From: Nonomuraea cavernae
GTDB taxonomy: Bacteria; Actinomycetota; Actinomycetes; Streptosporangiales; Streptosporangiaceae
Assembly (NCBI RefSeq): GCF_014646355.1
Contig: NZ_BMNH01000036.1
Location: forward strand, 1 to 64,000
Reading direction: 5' to 3'
Length of the DNA: 64,000 nt
Shown here piece by piece: positions 52,015 to 62,169 of this stretch (position 1 is the first letter of the stretch; every line of letters begins with the position of its first letter). Made by a program: the position numbers and the translations under genes. Under the pieces are notes generated by a model. It was not told the origin of the DNA and made no database searches. It saw nothing but the letters and a program-made list of their open reading frames with translations.

Positions 52015-52413
52015 TTACTCCATTGCATGTTCGAGATGACCAATCATCTCTTCCAGATCTTCCATAGAATCTTGAGAGAAATCCGGGCGAGTCGCTGCAA
52101 TATGTAGAATGAGTTCCGTATCTGTCCGCCAACCTCCCTCTCTAAGCGCAACCGACACTTCTCTTGGCATTAGCACCCAATTTCGGGAAGTGCGATCTAG
52201 TAGCCAGTCAATCCTGCCGTGGAAGGAGTTAACGGCGAGGGCGAACTGCTCTTCGAGGGGCTTATTTCTCTCTTTGAAGCGCCACACTATTAGAGGGGGT
52301 CGCGCTTTTCCTTCGAGTGTCGGACCGACTGCAATTCTCGCCCACTCTACTTCACCCACGAGGCGAAGGAGAGTCATGATTCGCCGAGCACTTACACGAT
52401 CATCTAGATTCAT
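52015..52413 (-). CDS. Candidate immunity protein for the RHS toxin
   Basis: A 132-residue soluble, acidic protein (WARIAVGPTLEGKARPPLIV, FHGRIDWLLDRTSRNWVLMP, then a Glu/Asp-rich C-terminus MEDLEEMIGHLEHAM). Its ATG at 52413 overlaps the RHS gene stop (ATGA), the usual position for the cognate immunity gene. Base composition is clearly lower in GC than the window average, like the RHS C-terminus. No family was recognised. The immunity role rests on position, size and composition. Confidence 0.7.
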   Translation of the reverse strand: MNLDDRVSARRIMTLLRLVGEVEWARIAVGPTLEGKARPPLIVWRFKERNKPLEEQFALAVNSFHGRIDWLLDRTSRNWVLMPREVSVALREGGWRTDTELILHIAATRPDFSQDSMEDLEEMIGHLEHAME

Positions 52414-55400
52414 TTTATTATGATACCAGGGTTCAGTCGGCGCATCATGCGATCATAATCGCTCATAGGAACCGGGCTGCTACTAAATCTTGGATCATAG
52501 ACATACTTTCCATCTGTGTATACCACATGGAAAACATATTCTTCGACGCTCTTTCCTCCAGCCTCGGGCGTCTGCAACATAGATCCCATTTTCGGCTCAT
52601 AGCGTTTGAGTCTGCCTTCTCCTCCGGCCACCTCTAGAAGATCCTCCGCTATCTCGTCGCAATCCATATTCGGGTGGCAAACGCGCTTCATTGCTTCAGT
52701 AACATCCGAACGTGGCGGATGCAGCTTGTTTGGCGCCCTCATACCGAAGAGCCCTGGTCGAACCTCACCCATCAGCAGGTCGGTGCCCATACAGTATGCG
52801 GCATCAAGCGACCTGGTCTGCCAGTCGGCGGAGTTGCATGGGTCGTAATGCCAGAAATCTCGTCCAGAGTTGAAGGCATCGGTATTCGGATTCCAAAACA
52901 AAGGATTGACCGAGCAGTCCTCTATTATCCGACCTTCAAGACTCATAGATGTAGTGCAAGTGTTTCCAGCGAGATCGTTGAGACCTGTGATAAATCCAGC
53001 CATCCAATCCAGAGGGTTATCCCAGAAATCGTCAGGCGTTTCTTTTGGCGCTTCGTTCGGTCCATCGGCCGTGTTGTCGTCCGGATTATTGATTGGCGCT
53101 ACACCTGAATCAGTTCCATCGTCTGGGTCAAAGCTGTACGAATAGGGGTCGACAATCTGGCTAATATGAATCGTTATAGGTTCGACTGGTTCTTCTCTCT
53201 TGCGCTTCCCGGGATCCCCGGACTGCTTCTTGGGGTCCCTGGGCTCCTTGGGCTCTCGTTTCTTTTTGTCTCCCGGGTTGTTGGGATTACTAGTTTGCTT
53301 CTTCTGGGCAGGGCCGTTATTGGTTGGACCGTTGTTGTTTTTGGCTGGGCTACGAGACTCAGATCTTGCAGTCTTGCTGACTGTGCCGGAATCACCCCTC
53401 CCTGGAATGCCGCTGCAGGCGGGTGGATTATAGTTGGGGTCATCCCAACGCATGGGGTCGTTGTTATAATAATCTACGTTTCGGCAGGGCTCGTGGCCGT
53501 TCAAGTCTAGGTAGACGAGCGGGTTGGCGTTGCCGTAGGTGTAACGGTTGGCTTGAACCGATGGCCGGGGGCGGAGAGTCCAAGTGTCCCGTGACGCAAA
53601 GCTGCCTGTGCCGGGTTGGTACCAGCGGGCGTGCATGTTGACCTTGCCGGTGTCCGGGTCGGTGTATTCGCCTTGGTAGCCCAGCTTGGTCGGGGCGCCG
53701 GTCTGCGCGGTGACGGCTCCGAAGGGGTCGTAGGCGGTGGTGGTGGCCAGCGCGGTGGAGCTGAAGGTGGCGACCAGGTCTCCGTGCAGGTCGGTCATGG
53801 TGGCGAGGGCGGGGTTGGTGCCTTCCTGCTGGCCGAGCAGGGCACCGGACGGGTCGCGGCCGTATCTGGCTTGGACGCCGGCGCTGGTGTCGGTGATGGT
53901 GGCCAGGTCATTGTCGAGCCCGGAGTAGGCGAAGGTCTGGTGGGTGGTGCCGCGGATGCGGGAGGTGAGGCGGTCGAGGGCGTCGTAGCTGTAGAGGCTG
54001 TCGCCGTCGGCGATCAGCCGGTCGAAGGCGTCGAAGGTCAGCGCGGTGGTGGTGCCGTTCTTGGTCTCGCTGGCCAGGGTGCCGCGCGCGGTGTAGGAGT
54101 AGGTGCTGCCGTCGCCGCTGGTGAGGCGGTTGCGTTCATCGTAGGTGTAGGTCTTGGCGTCGGCCTTGGTGCGGTTGCCGGAGGCGTCCCATTCGTAGGC
54201 GGTGACCGTTCCGCCGGGGGCGGTCCAGGAGGTGAGGCGGCCGGCGTGGTCGTAGGCGTAGGTGTTGGTGCCGGCTCCGGCGGTGCCTGCGGTGGTCTTG
54301 GTGGTGAGGTTGTCGTCCTTGTCCCACCCGTAGGTGACCTTCGCCAGCTGCGCGCCGGTGTTCCGCTTGAGGGTGTGGGTTTCCAGCCGGTCCATCGCGT
54401 CGTAGGTGAAGGCCTGGCTGTCGGTGGCCGTGGCGCCGACCGCCGCGTTCATGGAGGTCAGGCGGTTGGCGGCGTCGTAGCCGTAGGTCAGTTTACGGCC
54501 GGTGACCGGATCCGTGGCGGTCGCGAGCCGGTTGGCGTTGTCCCAGGTGAACGCGGCCGTGCCGGCGGCGTCGATGCGTTGGGTGGGGCTGCCGAGCGCG
54601 TCGTAGGCGTAGCTGGTCTGCACCGCGCTGCCGCGCGTGATGCTGAGCGGCAGACTGCGGTCGTTGTAGTCGACGGCCAGATCCCCGATGGTTGTCGCTC
54701 GTCCGGCCAGGTCGTAGCCGAAGGTCCGCTCGGCGGTGGTGGCGGTGCCTCCGGCGCCGGTTTCGGCGGTGAGGCGGCCGAGGTGGTCGAAGGTGCGGTC
54801 GATGCGCACCCCGCCCGGCTGTAGCTCGGCCACTGGGTTGCCTGCCTGGTCGTAGACGGCGGTCCAGGTGCGGTCGGCCGGGTCGGGGTGGGTGGTGGTG
54901 GCTGGTTCGGTCACCGTCTCGGCCAGGCCGAGGCTGTTGTAGCCGGTCCAGGTGGCATTGCCGCGGCCGTCGGTTAAGCGGGTGCGGGCGCCGGTGGCGT
55001 CGTAGCCGAAGGCGGTGGTGATCGACTGGCCGGTGGAGACCGGCTCGACCAACGAGGTGACCCGGCCCAGGGCGTCGAAGGCCTGGGTGGTGACGTGGCC
55101 TTCGGGCGAGGTCGCGCTGATCGGGTTACCGGCCGGGTCGTAGCCCGTGCTGGTGGTGCGCAGCACGGTGCTGGAGGCGTTCAGGTCCTTGACGGCGGTC
55201 TTGCGGCCGGCCAGGTCGTATTCGGCGCTGGTGGCGTTGCCGAGCGGGTCGGTGACCTTGACGAGGCGTCCGGCCAGGTCGTAGGCCAGCGTGGTGGTGT
55301 TGGTGGCCGGGTCGGTCAGTGCGGTGGTCTCACCGGCGGCGTTGACCGTGTAGTTGGTGGTCTTATTGCCCGGCGCCACCGTCTTGGTCAGATACCCGGC

Positions 55401-58400
55401 GTTGTTGTAGGTCAGCGTCGTGGTGTAGGCGGTCGCGCTCGGCTTGCGCTCGACCACAGTTTCGGTGATCTTCCGGCCCAGGTCGTCGAAGGTGACCTCG
55501 GCCCGCGCGCCGGTCGGGTCCACGCCGGCCAGCTGCTCACCGACCAGGTCGTACTCGGCCACCCAACGACCGGCCGTCTGACCGGATGGGGCCGGGTCGG
55601 TGACGCGCACCTGACGGCCGAGCTGGTCATATTCGAAGGTACTGGTGTTGCCGCGCGGGTCGGTGGAGGAGATCAGTTGCCCGGCCGGATCGTAGGCGTG
55701 CGAGGTGGTGGGGGTGACGGCGGTGCCGCCGGGCGGGGTGTAGCTGGGGGCGCTCTTGCTGGTCAGCCGCCCGGCCTTGTCGAAGACCGAGGTGACCGTG
55801 CGGCCTTCGGCGTCGGTCTCATGGGTTTGGGCGCCGAAGGTGTCGTAGCCATATCGGGCCGATGGTCGTGCGGTATTTGCCGTGCCGGCCTTGTCGACCT
55901 GCACTTCGGGTGCGGTCACTTCCACCAGGCGGCCGAGCAGGTCGTAGCGCATGGTTGTGGTGAAGTCCGCCGGGTCGGCCCCGCTGGTGTTACCGCGTGG
56001 GTCGGTGGAGGCGGTGACCAGGCCGCGGTCGTCGTAGGTGGAGGTGGAGACGAGATCCTCGGCGCCGTTCTCCACCATGGTCCGGGTGACTTGGTTGACC
56101 TTGTTGTAGGCGTAGTCGGTGACCTCCGTGCGCGTGGCCCCGGCGCCGGTGCGCGTGCTCCTAATGACGTTGCCGTTGGCGTCGTAGACGTACGCGGTCT
56201 TGCGGTCCAGCACGCCGGGGTCGAACGTCTGGGAGGTGAGCTGGCCGACCGCGTCGTAGACGAACTGCGTGGTCGCTGTGCCGCCGCCGGTCACGAGCTT
56301 GGTCTGGTTGCCCGCCGCGTCATAGGTGTGGTCCTCCAGTACGACGTCCTTGGTGGTGGCCGAGCCGTTCAGCTTGACCTCGTCGGCGATCTTCGCGGCG
56401 AGCAGGTTGTCGGTGAAGTAGGTGTAGGAGGTCTTGCGGCCCATGGCGTCCACCCGGGCGGCCAGCCGACCGGCCGGGTCGTAGGCGAAAGACTCCAACA
56501 CCACATCGGCTGGCGCCTGCAGGTTCACCGGGCTGCCGGTCCAGCCTTTCAACGTGCGCGTCGCCAACTCGCCGCGCGCGCTGTATCCGTGCTCCACGAC
56601 CGTGCCCCGGGCATCGGTCACCCTGGACAGCTGGCCAAGGCTGTTCCACTGCTGCTGGACGACGCCGCCCTCCGCGCCGGTGATCGTGGCTAACCGGCCC
56701 AGGCCGTCGTAGGTGTAGGCGGTGACCCGCTCGGCATCCCCGCCGGTCAGGTCGGAGATCTTCTCGCTGAGCTTGTTGCCGTCCGCGTCGTAGGCCAGCG
56801 TAGTGCGCTTGGTGTGTGTGACGTCGGAGACCTCGTTTTCCACCCCGGGCTCGGTCTGGGCCAGCAGGCGACCGAGCGCGTCGTAGGTGAATGTGGTCGT
56901 CACTCCGTTTGGGTGCGCCTGAGACACCTGGCTCGTGCTGGTCAGCCGGCCGAGCGGGTCGTAGGCCAGCCGGACTACCAGGCCCGCCGGGTCGATCTGT
57001 TCGGCCAGGTCGCCGGCTGCGGAGTACCGGTAGGTCCACGTGTTTCCCCGCGCGTCGGTCTGCGACGCGACCAGACCTGCGAGGGTGGTCCCGCCGCCGA
57101 TGGCCGCTTCGCTGCCATCGGTGTAGGCCAGGGCGATCGAGCGGCCGTTGGGGAAATCGGGCGTTGCCGGGATGGTCTGCTTGGTCTGCTCACCGTAGGT
57201 GTTGTACTCCCAGGTGGTGGCATAAATGTTGCTGGTCTCGTCGGGGGAGCGGGCATCACGGAAGGCCAGCAGTTTGTCATTGCGGGGGTCGAGGTCGTCG
57301 TCCTCGTTGAGGTGGTAGCTGCTGTAGACGTACTGGCAGTTGTTGGCCTGGCGGCATGTTTTGCCCTTGATGCGGTTGCCGCGCTTGTCGTTCCACCGGC
57401 GAAACACGTTGCCGTTGGGGTCGGTCTGCTTGGTGGAAAAACCGCCGGTGTCGTACTCGAAGCGGGTCTCCGCCGAGAGCTGGTCCTTGACGGACACCAG
57501 TCGCGCGTTGCGTAGCCCGTCGAAGGCGTAGTCCAGTGTGCCGCCGCGCGGATCGGTCAGCCTGATGGTGTCGAGCCGCTCCACCCAGTCGATGTCGGGC
57601 TCGCCGAGCTGCCAGGTGCCGCCATGCTCGTCGGCGTGCGTCACAAGCCGGTCGGTGGCCTGGTGGTAGGTGTTCGTGGCCCAGATCCGGCCGGATGCCA
57701 GCGTGATCTGTGACAGCTTGTTGCTGGCCTTGGCCCGGGCGGCCCAGTGGGATTGCACCTCGGCGTCGGTGAGCGGCTTGCCGTAGAGCGCGAACTCGTC
57801 GATGCTTCCCTTGAACGCGAAGGCGCCGGATGCGGTCTGCCCGCCGGGAACGTCCGACCACGAGCTGCCACGGTCGCCGCTGCCCACATAGGCGTGGGCG
57901 AACTCGTCGTCAAGGAGTGTCCCGTTCAGCTCGCCGACCACCTGACCGTCGAGGTAGAGCTTCTGTTTGGCGTCACCTACGGTGAGCACCACGTGGTGCC
58001 ACTGGTCGTCATTGACGGGGTCAGCCGAGGTGATCGGCGTGTACCCGGCACCGCTTACGTTGCCCAGCTGCCCCCGTAATTTGCCGTCCGTTCCGACATA
58101 CAGCACCGGGTAGGGCGCGCCGAACTGGTAACCAGCGAAACCGGCCGAGAAGATGATGCCGTTCTGCGTGGTCTTGATCCAGCCCTCGATCGAGACCTGA
58201 CCCCGCCGGCGGTCCAGCATGGCCCAGGGCAGGCTCATGGTGGACTTGGTGAAGCCCGCCGCGGTGTCGGCGGTGCCCTCCAGCACGCCCGGCCGGCCGA
58301 CCGTCACGTTGGTGTAGACGCCGACGCCGCCCTCACTGCCCAGGTTGGCGGCCGGCTCATACTGCGCATCGCCCAGCCGCCAATACCCCACCGGTTCCGA

Positions 58401-59828
58401 ATCGAGCACCAGGCCCTTGTAGCGAGAGCCGTCCCCATAGCTGTAGGTGGTGCAGTTCGGCGCCGCCACCGGGCTACACACCGAGGTCAGGTTGTCGCCG
58501 GTGTAGCTGTAGGTCCAGGTGCGGGCCGTGCCGTCGACCGGGTCGGTGGACACCGTGGCCACCCGCGAGCCGTTCCAGGTGAAGTGCAGCGCCCGCCCGC
58601 CGGCATTGGTCACCGTGCCGAACGTGCCGTCGGCGTTGTAGGCCAGCGTCTGTGCTCGCCCCCGGTTGTCCTCGATCTTGAGAAGCCGGCCCGCCGCGTT
58701 GAAGACATACATCATGGCCGAGGTGTTCTTCAGGCGCCACCCGCCGCCGTCCACGTCCGTCAGCACGTCCTTCATCCCTGGCGGCGGCTGATAGCCGCCA
58801 TCGCCTCTGGCCGCGAAGCGCACCCGGCGGCCGCTGGCATAGGTGACCAGCAACCCGGTGACCGTCGACCCGGACCGCTCGGCGACCACGTTCATATCCC
58901 AGGAGCTCGACCAGCCGGCACCGAAGATCCCGCTGGTCCGCGTGTCCATGCTGTTGTAGGTGCGCACCACCGATAGGGCCGGGCCGGGCCCGTGCACCTG
59001 CGCGTCCATCATGGTGGTGGTGTAGTTACCGCTGACCAGCGAGAATTCCTCCCCCTCGCTGAGCCGCTCGCCCAGATGCGCGCCGTTGAACGGCTGACGT
59101 GCCCCCGTGGCGATCACCTGCTTGTCGCTGACAACGGCACTACCGGCGTCCGGGTCAGCCACGCGGACCCACCACTCGTACTGCTTGCCCCACTCCATCG
59201 TGGCTGCCGGTACCTGCCAGGTGGTCTGCCCCAGCTTGGCGCCGGAGTTCCAGCACGGCGGCGCCGGCGGCGCCGGAAAGGTGACGCCGTCGCTCTCCTC
59301 CGGCTTCTCACAGAGGTTGAAGGTGAACCGCAAATTGGCCGACGTCCCACCGCCCAGCTTCGTCGCCCGCACCATCAGCAACGGCGTCACGCCACCCACC
59401 AGCGAACCCGAGTCGGGATACACATCATCGATAATCGGGCCCGCGGCCAGCGTCGCCTGATCCGCCTGCTCGGCACGCCGGACACCACCCGGCAACTCCG
59501 CCTCATCCGATTCCGGCTCAGACTGTAACGCTGTGCGCGGCCACGCACCCTCGTCCCGTGGCAGAGCGCCCGGCACTGGCGCATCGCCCGCTGTCTCCAG
59601 TTCTGCCGCTGCGGCAGACATAGCTTCTTGACCGGACAAGACGCCTGCCGACCCCCGTTGCTGCTTCGGGGTGGCCACAGCGCCCTGTTCGGCGCTCACC
59701 TCCCCGACCGTCCCCATCCGCGCCGACGCCGACGCCGGAACGACCACGAGAGAAAGAAGCCCTGGCAGGCACGTGATCAGAAGGAGTGCTGATCGAAAGA
59801 TAAGGGCAGACGAAAAGAACCGGCGCAC
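52410..59828 (-). CDS. Secreted RHS/YD-repeat polymorphic toxin with papain-like C-terminus
   Basis: A protein of about 2472 residues. A signal peptide (SALLLITCLPGLLSLVVVPA, about residues 9-28) is followed by an N-terminal region with a DUF6531-like start (VSGNYTTTMMDAQVHGPGPA) and a LamG-like lectin domain at about 470-700 (GYWRLGDAQYEPAANLGSEG; WHHVVLTVGDAKQKLYLDGQ). Dozens of YD repeats (YDALGRL, YDPAGRL types, about 740-2040) form the shell, and the RHS core end is YQGEYTDPDTGKVNMHARWY. After a low-GC linker, the last 110 residues hold a possible Cys-His-Asp triad: MDCDEIAEDLL, YVFHVVYTDG and YVYDPRF. That fits papain-fold deamidase or peptidase toxins. The GTG at 59828 has GGAG nine bases upstream; an ATG at 60038 is the longer alternative. 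Confidence 0.88.
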   Translation of the reverse strand: MRRFFSSALIFRSALLLITCLPGLLSLVVVPASASARMGTVGEVSAEQGAVATPKQQRGSAGVLSGQEAMSAAAAELETAGDAPVPGALPRDEGAWPRTALQSEPESDEAELPGGVRRAEQADQATLAAGPIIDDVYPDSGSLVGGVTPLLMVRATKLGGGTSANLRFTFNLCEKPEESDGVTFPAPPAPPCWNSGAKLGQTTWQVPAATMEWGKQYEWWVRVADPDAGSAVVSDKQVIATGARQPFNGAHLGERLSEGEEFSLVSGNYTTTMMDAQVHGPGPALSVVRTYNSMDTRTSGIFGAGWSSSWDMNVVAERSGSTVTGLLVTYASGRRVRFAARGDGGYQPPPGMKDVLTDVDGGGWRLKNTSAMMYVFNAAGRLLKIEDNRGRAQTLAYNADGTFGTVTNAGGRALHFTWNGSRVATVSTDPVDGTARTWTYSYTGDNLTSVCSPVAAPNCTTYSYGDGSRYKGLVLDSEPVGYWRLGDAQYEPAANLGSEGGVGVYTNVTVGRPGVLEGTADTAAGFTKSTMSLPWAMLDRRRGQVSIEGWIKTTQNGIIFSAGFAGYQFGAPYPVLYVGTDGKLRGQLGNVSGAGYTPITSADPVNDDQWHHVVLTVGDAKQKLYLDGQVVGELNGTLLDDEFAHAYVGSGDRGSSWSDVPGGQTASGAFAFKGSIDEFALYGKPLTDAEVQSHWAARAKASNKLSQITLASGRIWATNTYHQATDRLVTHADEHGGTWQLGEPDIDWVERLDTIRLTDPRGGTLDYAFDGLRNARLVSVKDQLSAETRFEYDTGGFSTKQTDPNGNVFRRWNDKRGNRIKGKTCRQANNCQYVYSSYHLNEDDDLDPRNDKLLAFRDARSPDETSNIYATTWEYNTYGEQTKQTIPATPDFPNGRSIALAYTDGSEAAIGGGTTLAGLVASQTDARGNTWTYRYSAAGDLAEQIDPAGLVVRLAYDPLGRLTSTSQVSQAHPNGVTTTFTYDALGRLLAQTEPGVENEVSDVTHTKRTTLAYDADGNKLSEKISDLTGGDAERVTAYTYDGLGRLATITGAEGGVVQQQWNSLGQLSRVTDARGTVVEHGYSARGELATRTLKGWTGSPVNLQAPADVVLESFAYDPAGRLAARVDAMGRKTSYTYFTDNLLAAKIADEVKLNGSATTKDVVLEDHTYDAAGNQTKLVTGGGTATTQFVYDAVGQLTSQTFDPGVLDRKTAYVYDANGNVIRSTRTGAGATRTEVTDYAYNKVNQVTRTMVENGAEDLVSTSTYDDRGLVTASTDPRGNTSGADPADFTTTMRYDLLGRLVEVTAPEVQVDKAGTANTARPSARYGYDTFGAQTHETDAEGRTVTSVFDKAGRLTSKSAPSYTPPGGTAVTPTTSHAYDPAGQLISSTDPRGNTSTFEYDQLGRQVRVTDPAPSGQTAGRWVAEYDLVGEQLAGVDPTGARAEVTFDDLGRKITETVVERKPSATAYTTTLTYNNAGYLTKTVAPGNKTTNYTVNAAGETTALTDPATNTTTLAYDLAGRLVKVTDPLGNATSAEYDLAGRKTAVKDLNASSTVLRTTSTGYDPAGNPISATSPEGHVTTQAFDALGRVTSLVEPVSTGQSITTAFGYDATGARTRLTDGRGNATWTGYNSLGLAETVTEPATTTHPDPADRTWTAVYDQAGNPVAELQPGGVRIDRTFDHLGRLTAETGAGGTATTAERTFGYDLAGRATTIGDLAVDYNDRSLPLSITRGSAVQTSYAYDALGSPTQRIDAAGTAAFTWDNANRLATATDPVTGRKLTYGYDAANRLTSMNAAVGATATDSQAFTYDAMDRLETHTLKRNTGAQLAKVTYGWDKDDNLTTKTTAGTAGAGTNTYAYDHAGRLTSWTAPGGTVTAYEWDASGNRTKADAKTYTYDERNRLTSGDGSTYSYTARGTLASETKNGTTTALTFDAFDRLIADGDSLYSYDALDRLTSRIRGTTHQTFAYSGLDNDLATITDTSAGVQARYGRDPSGALLGQQEGTNPALATMTDLHGDLVATFSSTALATTTAYDPFGAVTAQTGAPTKLGYQGEYTDPDTGKVNMHARWYQPGTGSFASRDTWTLRPRPSVQANRYTYGNANPLVYLDLNGHEPCRNVDYYNNDPMRWDDPNYNPPACSGIPGRGDSGTVSKTARSESRSPAKNNNGPTNNGPAQKKQTSNPNNPGDKKKREPKEPRDPKKQSGDPGKRKREEPVEPITIHISQIVDPYSYSFDPDDGTDSGVAPINNPDDNTADGPNEAPKETPDDFWDNPLDWMAGFITGLNDLAGNTCTTSMSLEGRIIEDCSVNPLFWNPNTDAFNSGRDFWHYDPCNSADWQTRSLDAAYCMGTDLLMGEVRPGLFGMRAPNKLHPPRSDVTEAMKRVCHPNMDCDEIAEDLLEVAGGEGRLKRYEPKMGSMLQTPEAGGKSVEEYVFHVVYTDGKYVYDPRFSSSPVPMSDYDRMMRRLNPGIIIK

Positions 59829-60225
59829 GCCGTCACGCTCCGAACCACAACGAGGGACACCCTGAGGGATGCCGAACGTCGCTCCACCCCACCCGGCAGG
59901 AATCCTGACTCGTGCGGCTCTGGAGCACTGATCAAAACGCACGAAGCGTAACTTCCACATGATCAGCCAACAAGAGCTACTTTTGCGATCAACAAGACAC
60001 GGAATGTGATGTACCGGATAAGAGGGATTAGAAGCCACAGACGGGACGTAAGTGCACCAGCACCGAGACCCCGTCCCACCCTTGTCGACGCGCTCGATTC
60101 CGCCACGGACGGGGAAGCCGGGGGCCCGGCCTATGCGAACTCGATCGGTCCTTCAAATAATGATCGTTTTTTGAAGACCCGCCGGTGTCGATTCCTGTAG
60201 TCCTCTGCACAGAGGGGCTGCACCC
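59829..60225. other. Intergenic region between the RHS toxin and the OLD gene
   Basis: These 397 bases hold the RHS promoter region (AT-richer at 59930-60010) and, at the right end, the TTTTTTGAAGA and GTGTCGATTC site-like blocks described at 60160-60210. The RHS frame remains open here, but the composition is unlike coding sequence. Confidence 0.5.
60160..60210. promoter_or_regulatory. Orphan recombination-site-like sequence
   Basis: CGTTTTTTGAAGACCCG is followed by GTGTCGATTCCTGTAGTCCT ending CTGCAC. The same blocks precede recombinase 1 (10105-10169), and the second block precedes recombinase 3 in inverse orientation (62355-62379). No recombinase is adjacent here. It lies 16 bases beyond the OLD gene stop. 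Confidence 0.55.
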
Positions 60226-62169
60226 TCACTCGACGCTTAGGCGGACGAAGAGTTCTTCGAACCGCCTGAGAGTCTCCTCATCAATTTGGGCGAGGAACTC
60301 GCTTAGGTTCTCAGTTAGTCGGTGGGCTGGAATCGAGTGATCGAAGTCGTCGCCGCGAACGCTCGTGATTCGCCGCAGGATCGGCTCGTTGGTCGCAGAC
60401 AGGTCCGACTCGCTGATTGGGGGATGGCCAGCCAGGGCGTACAACCATAGGTAGTCCTTGACCGTGAACAGGTCCTCAATGTCGGCGGTCGCCGGGAGGC
60501 CGTCCAGCTCCCCAAGCGCGACAATCTTGCGTGGTTCGATCCCCACAGCCTCTGCAGCTGCCCGCACCCTCTTGACCGCACCCTTGGTCTCCGCGCCATC
60601 GACGAGTGCACGTACGTCCAACCGGCGTCCCATCAGAGCAACGTAGGCAGGCATGTTGCCGACACCGCCGACAGGGATGATGGACAGCCGCGGATCCAGC
60701 CCAGTCCGTCCCAGGCCGCGCAGGTAGGTCGACAGCTGGAGGAGGAAAACGAAGTCGCTGCTGCCCTCCACGGCAAGATGGGGGCCGGCGCCCAGGAACA
60801 GGTGCTGGGCCACGGAGTACCCCAGAGCGGCTTCAACGGGCAGGATCGTTGTGCGGTCGGCCGACAGATCCACCGACGTGATCACAACTCCCAGATCGGG
60901 TTCCTCGCGGGTCGCCCGGTCGTGGATGGCGCGCATCGTCTCGTACCGCGTCGGATCGATCATGTGCTGCGAATGCGTGGTGTACACCACCTGCTGGTGA
61001 CTGCCGAGCTCCTTGAAGATGTAGGTCAGGAAATCACCCTGGGCTTCGCCGTGCAGACTGGTTCCCGGCTCATCGAGCAGGACTACGATCCGCTCGTTTG
61101 ACCCCTGATAGGTACTGAAGGCGGCCAAGAAGGAGAAGAACCATTGGAAGCCGGAGGAACGCGTGGAGAAGTTGGTGTCCACGTCATGCCGCGCGTCATA
61201 CAGATTGATCTTCAGGAACCGGTGCCGGATTTCATATCCCTCCGCCGTGTGATCCACAACTGGCATGTCGGTGTCAAACCGTACCGACAGTGAGGGGTTC
61301 TGCTTCCAGTAGCACATCACCTGGCCGGTGAGGTCAGAGCTGGCCGCTTGCAGTTCGGCCGTGCGGCTGGTGTAGTCCTCGTCCAGGAACCCCTTGGGCT
61401 CTTCGCCGGCCAAGCGCAGCAGGGCGATCATCGTGTCGTCGCCCTGGCGCCGCTCTCCAGATTCGACCCGAGCGGCTAGATCGTTCAGGTCGCACTCCCC
61501 CTGGAGTTGCTCGTAAGCGGAGAAGTAGAAGAACTGCGGCATCAGTTTCAGCAGCTGGTCCTGCTGTTCGTTGGGCAGTTCGGCGTCCAGCAGTGGCGTG
61601 TACTTTTTGAGACCGGCGGGGATCTTCTTGATCGCCGCCGCCCGAGCCGCATGCCCGTCTTGGGCCAACTGGGCTGCTAGATCTTTGGCGGCGGAGGTGG
61701 GGTCCTCACTGTGCAGCAATCCCGCTAGGTCTTCCTGCTCGATCCCGGCCTCGTCGGCGATGGTGGACAGAACTCCGGCTTGCGAGCACGCCACCGCGAG
61801 AGTCAGGGCGCCGTCGTAGTACCGGGTCATGGTGACGACCGCCTCGACCGGAGGCGCGAACCCCAGGATCTGGGTGACCGCATCCATGTCCGTGGGCTCG
61901 ATCGCAAACCGGGCGCTGATCGGTGCTACCTCATTCAAGTCCTTGGTCCGACGGTGGCGGGAGAAAGAACGGCGCGGATACTCGGTGGTGAGCTTGAAAT
62001 CGGAGTCTTCGAAGCGGTTGGCAGGATTCAGCCGGTGCAGCGCCTGCAAGACCGTCGTCTTTCCCGACTCGTTCTTCCCGATCAGCGCGGTGACCGCAGA
62101 GTCGGCCGCCATTGTCTGCGGGTGGGTGAAGTTGCGGAACCACTGGACCGTGACGTCGAGGAGAAGCAT
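60226..62169 (-). CDS. OLD-family ATP-dependent nuclease
   Basis: A 647-residue protein with an N-terminal ABC/RecF-like ATPase and a C-terminal TOPRIM domain. Walker A is IGKNESGKTTVLQAL (about residues 30-44), and VVLLDEPGTSLH with QVVYTTHSQHMID is the Walker B/H-loop end. The TOPRIM part starts LAVEGSSDFVFLLQLSTYLR (Glu) and continues DVRALVDGAETKGAVKRVRA, where the usual DxD reads DGA. IEDLF near the end is also typical. OLD nucleases act in phage defence alone (class 1) or with a UvrD-like helicase, as in Gabija; no helicase gene is adjacent. The start at 62169 (MLLLDVTVQWFRNF) gives the normal family N-terminus; the frame is open to 62229. Recombination-site-like sequences lie on both sides. 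Confidence 0.88.
   Translation of the reverse strand: MLLLDVTVQWFRNFTHPQTMAADSAVTALIGKNESGKTTVLQALHRLNPANRFEDSDFKLTTEYPRRSFSRHRRTKDLNEVAPISARFAIEPTDMDAVTQILGFAPPVEAVVTMTRYYDGALTLAVACSQAGVLSTIADEAGIEQEDLAGLLHSEDPTSAAKDLAAQLAQDGHAARAAAIKKIPAGLKKYTPLLDAELPNEQQDQLLKLMPQFFYFSAYEQLQGECDLNDLAARVESGERRQGDDTMIALLRLAGEEPKGFLDEDYTSRTAELQAASSDLTGQVMCYWKQNPSLSVRFDTDMPVVDHTAEGYEIRHRFLKINLYDARHDVDTNFSTRSSGFQWFFSFLAAFSTYQGSNERIVVLLDEPGTSLHGEAQGDFLTYIFKELGSHQQVVYTTHSQHMIDPTRYETMRAIHDRATREEPDLGVVITSVDLSADRTTILPVEAALGYSVAQHLFLGAGPHLAVEGSSDFVFLLQLSTYLRGLGRTGLDPRLSIIPVGGVGNMPAYVALMGRRLDVRALVDGAETKGAVKRVRAAAEAVGIEPRKIVALGELDGLPATADIEDLFTVKDYLWLYALAGHPPISESDLSATNEPILRRITSVRGDDFDHSIPAHRLTENLSEFLAQIDEETLRRFEELFVRLSVE

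Noticed and set aside
53616..58980. Long plus-strand frames opposite the RHS gene, Gly/Val-rich
   Set aside because: These are shadows of the highly GC-rich antisense of the YD repeats, with biased composition and no ribosome sites.
60226..62169. Gabija-type defence system
   Set aside because: The OLD-type nuclease fits GajA in general, but no UvrD-like GajB helicase gene is next to it; only the single nuclease is claimed.
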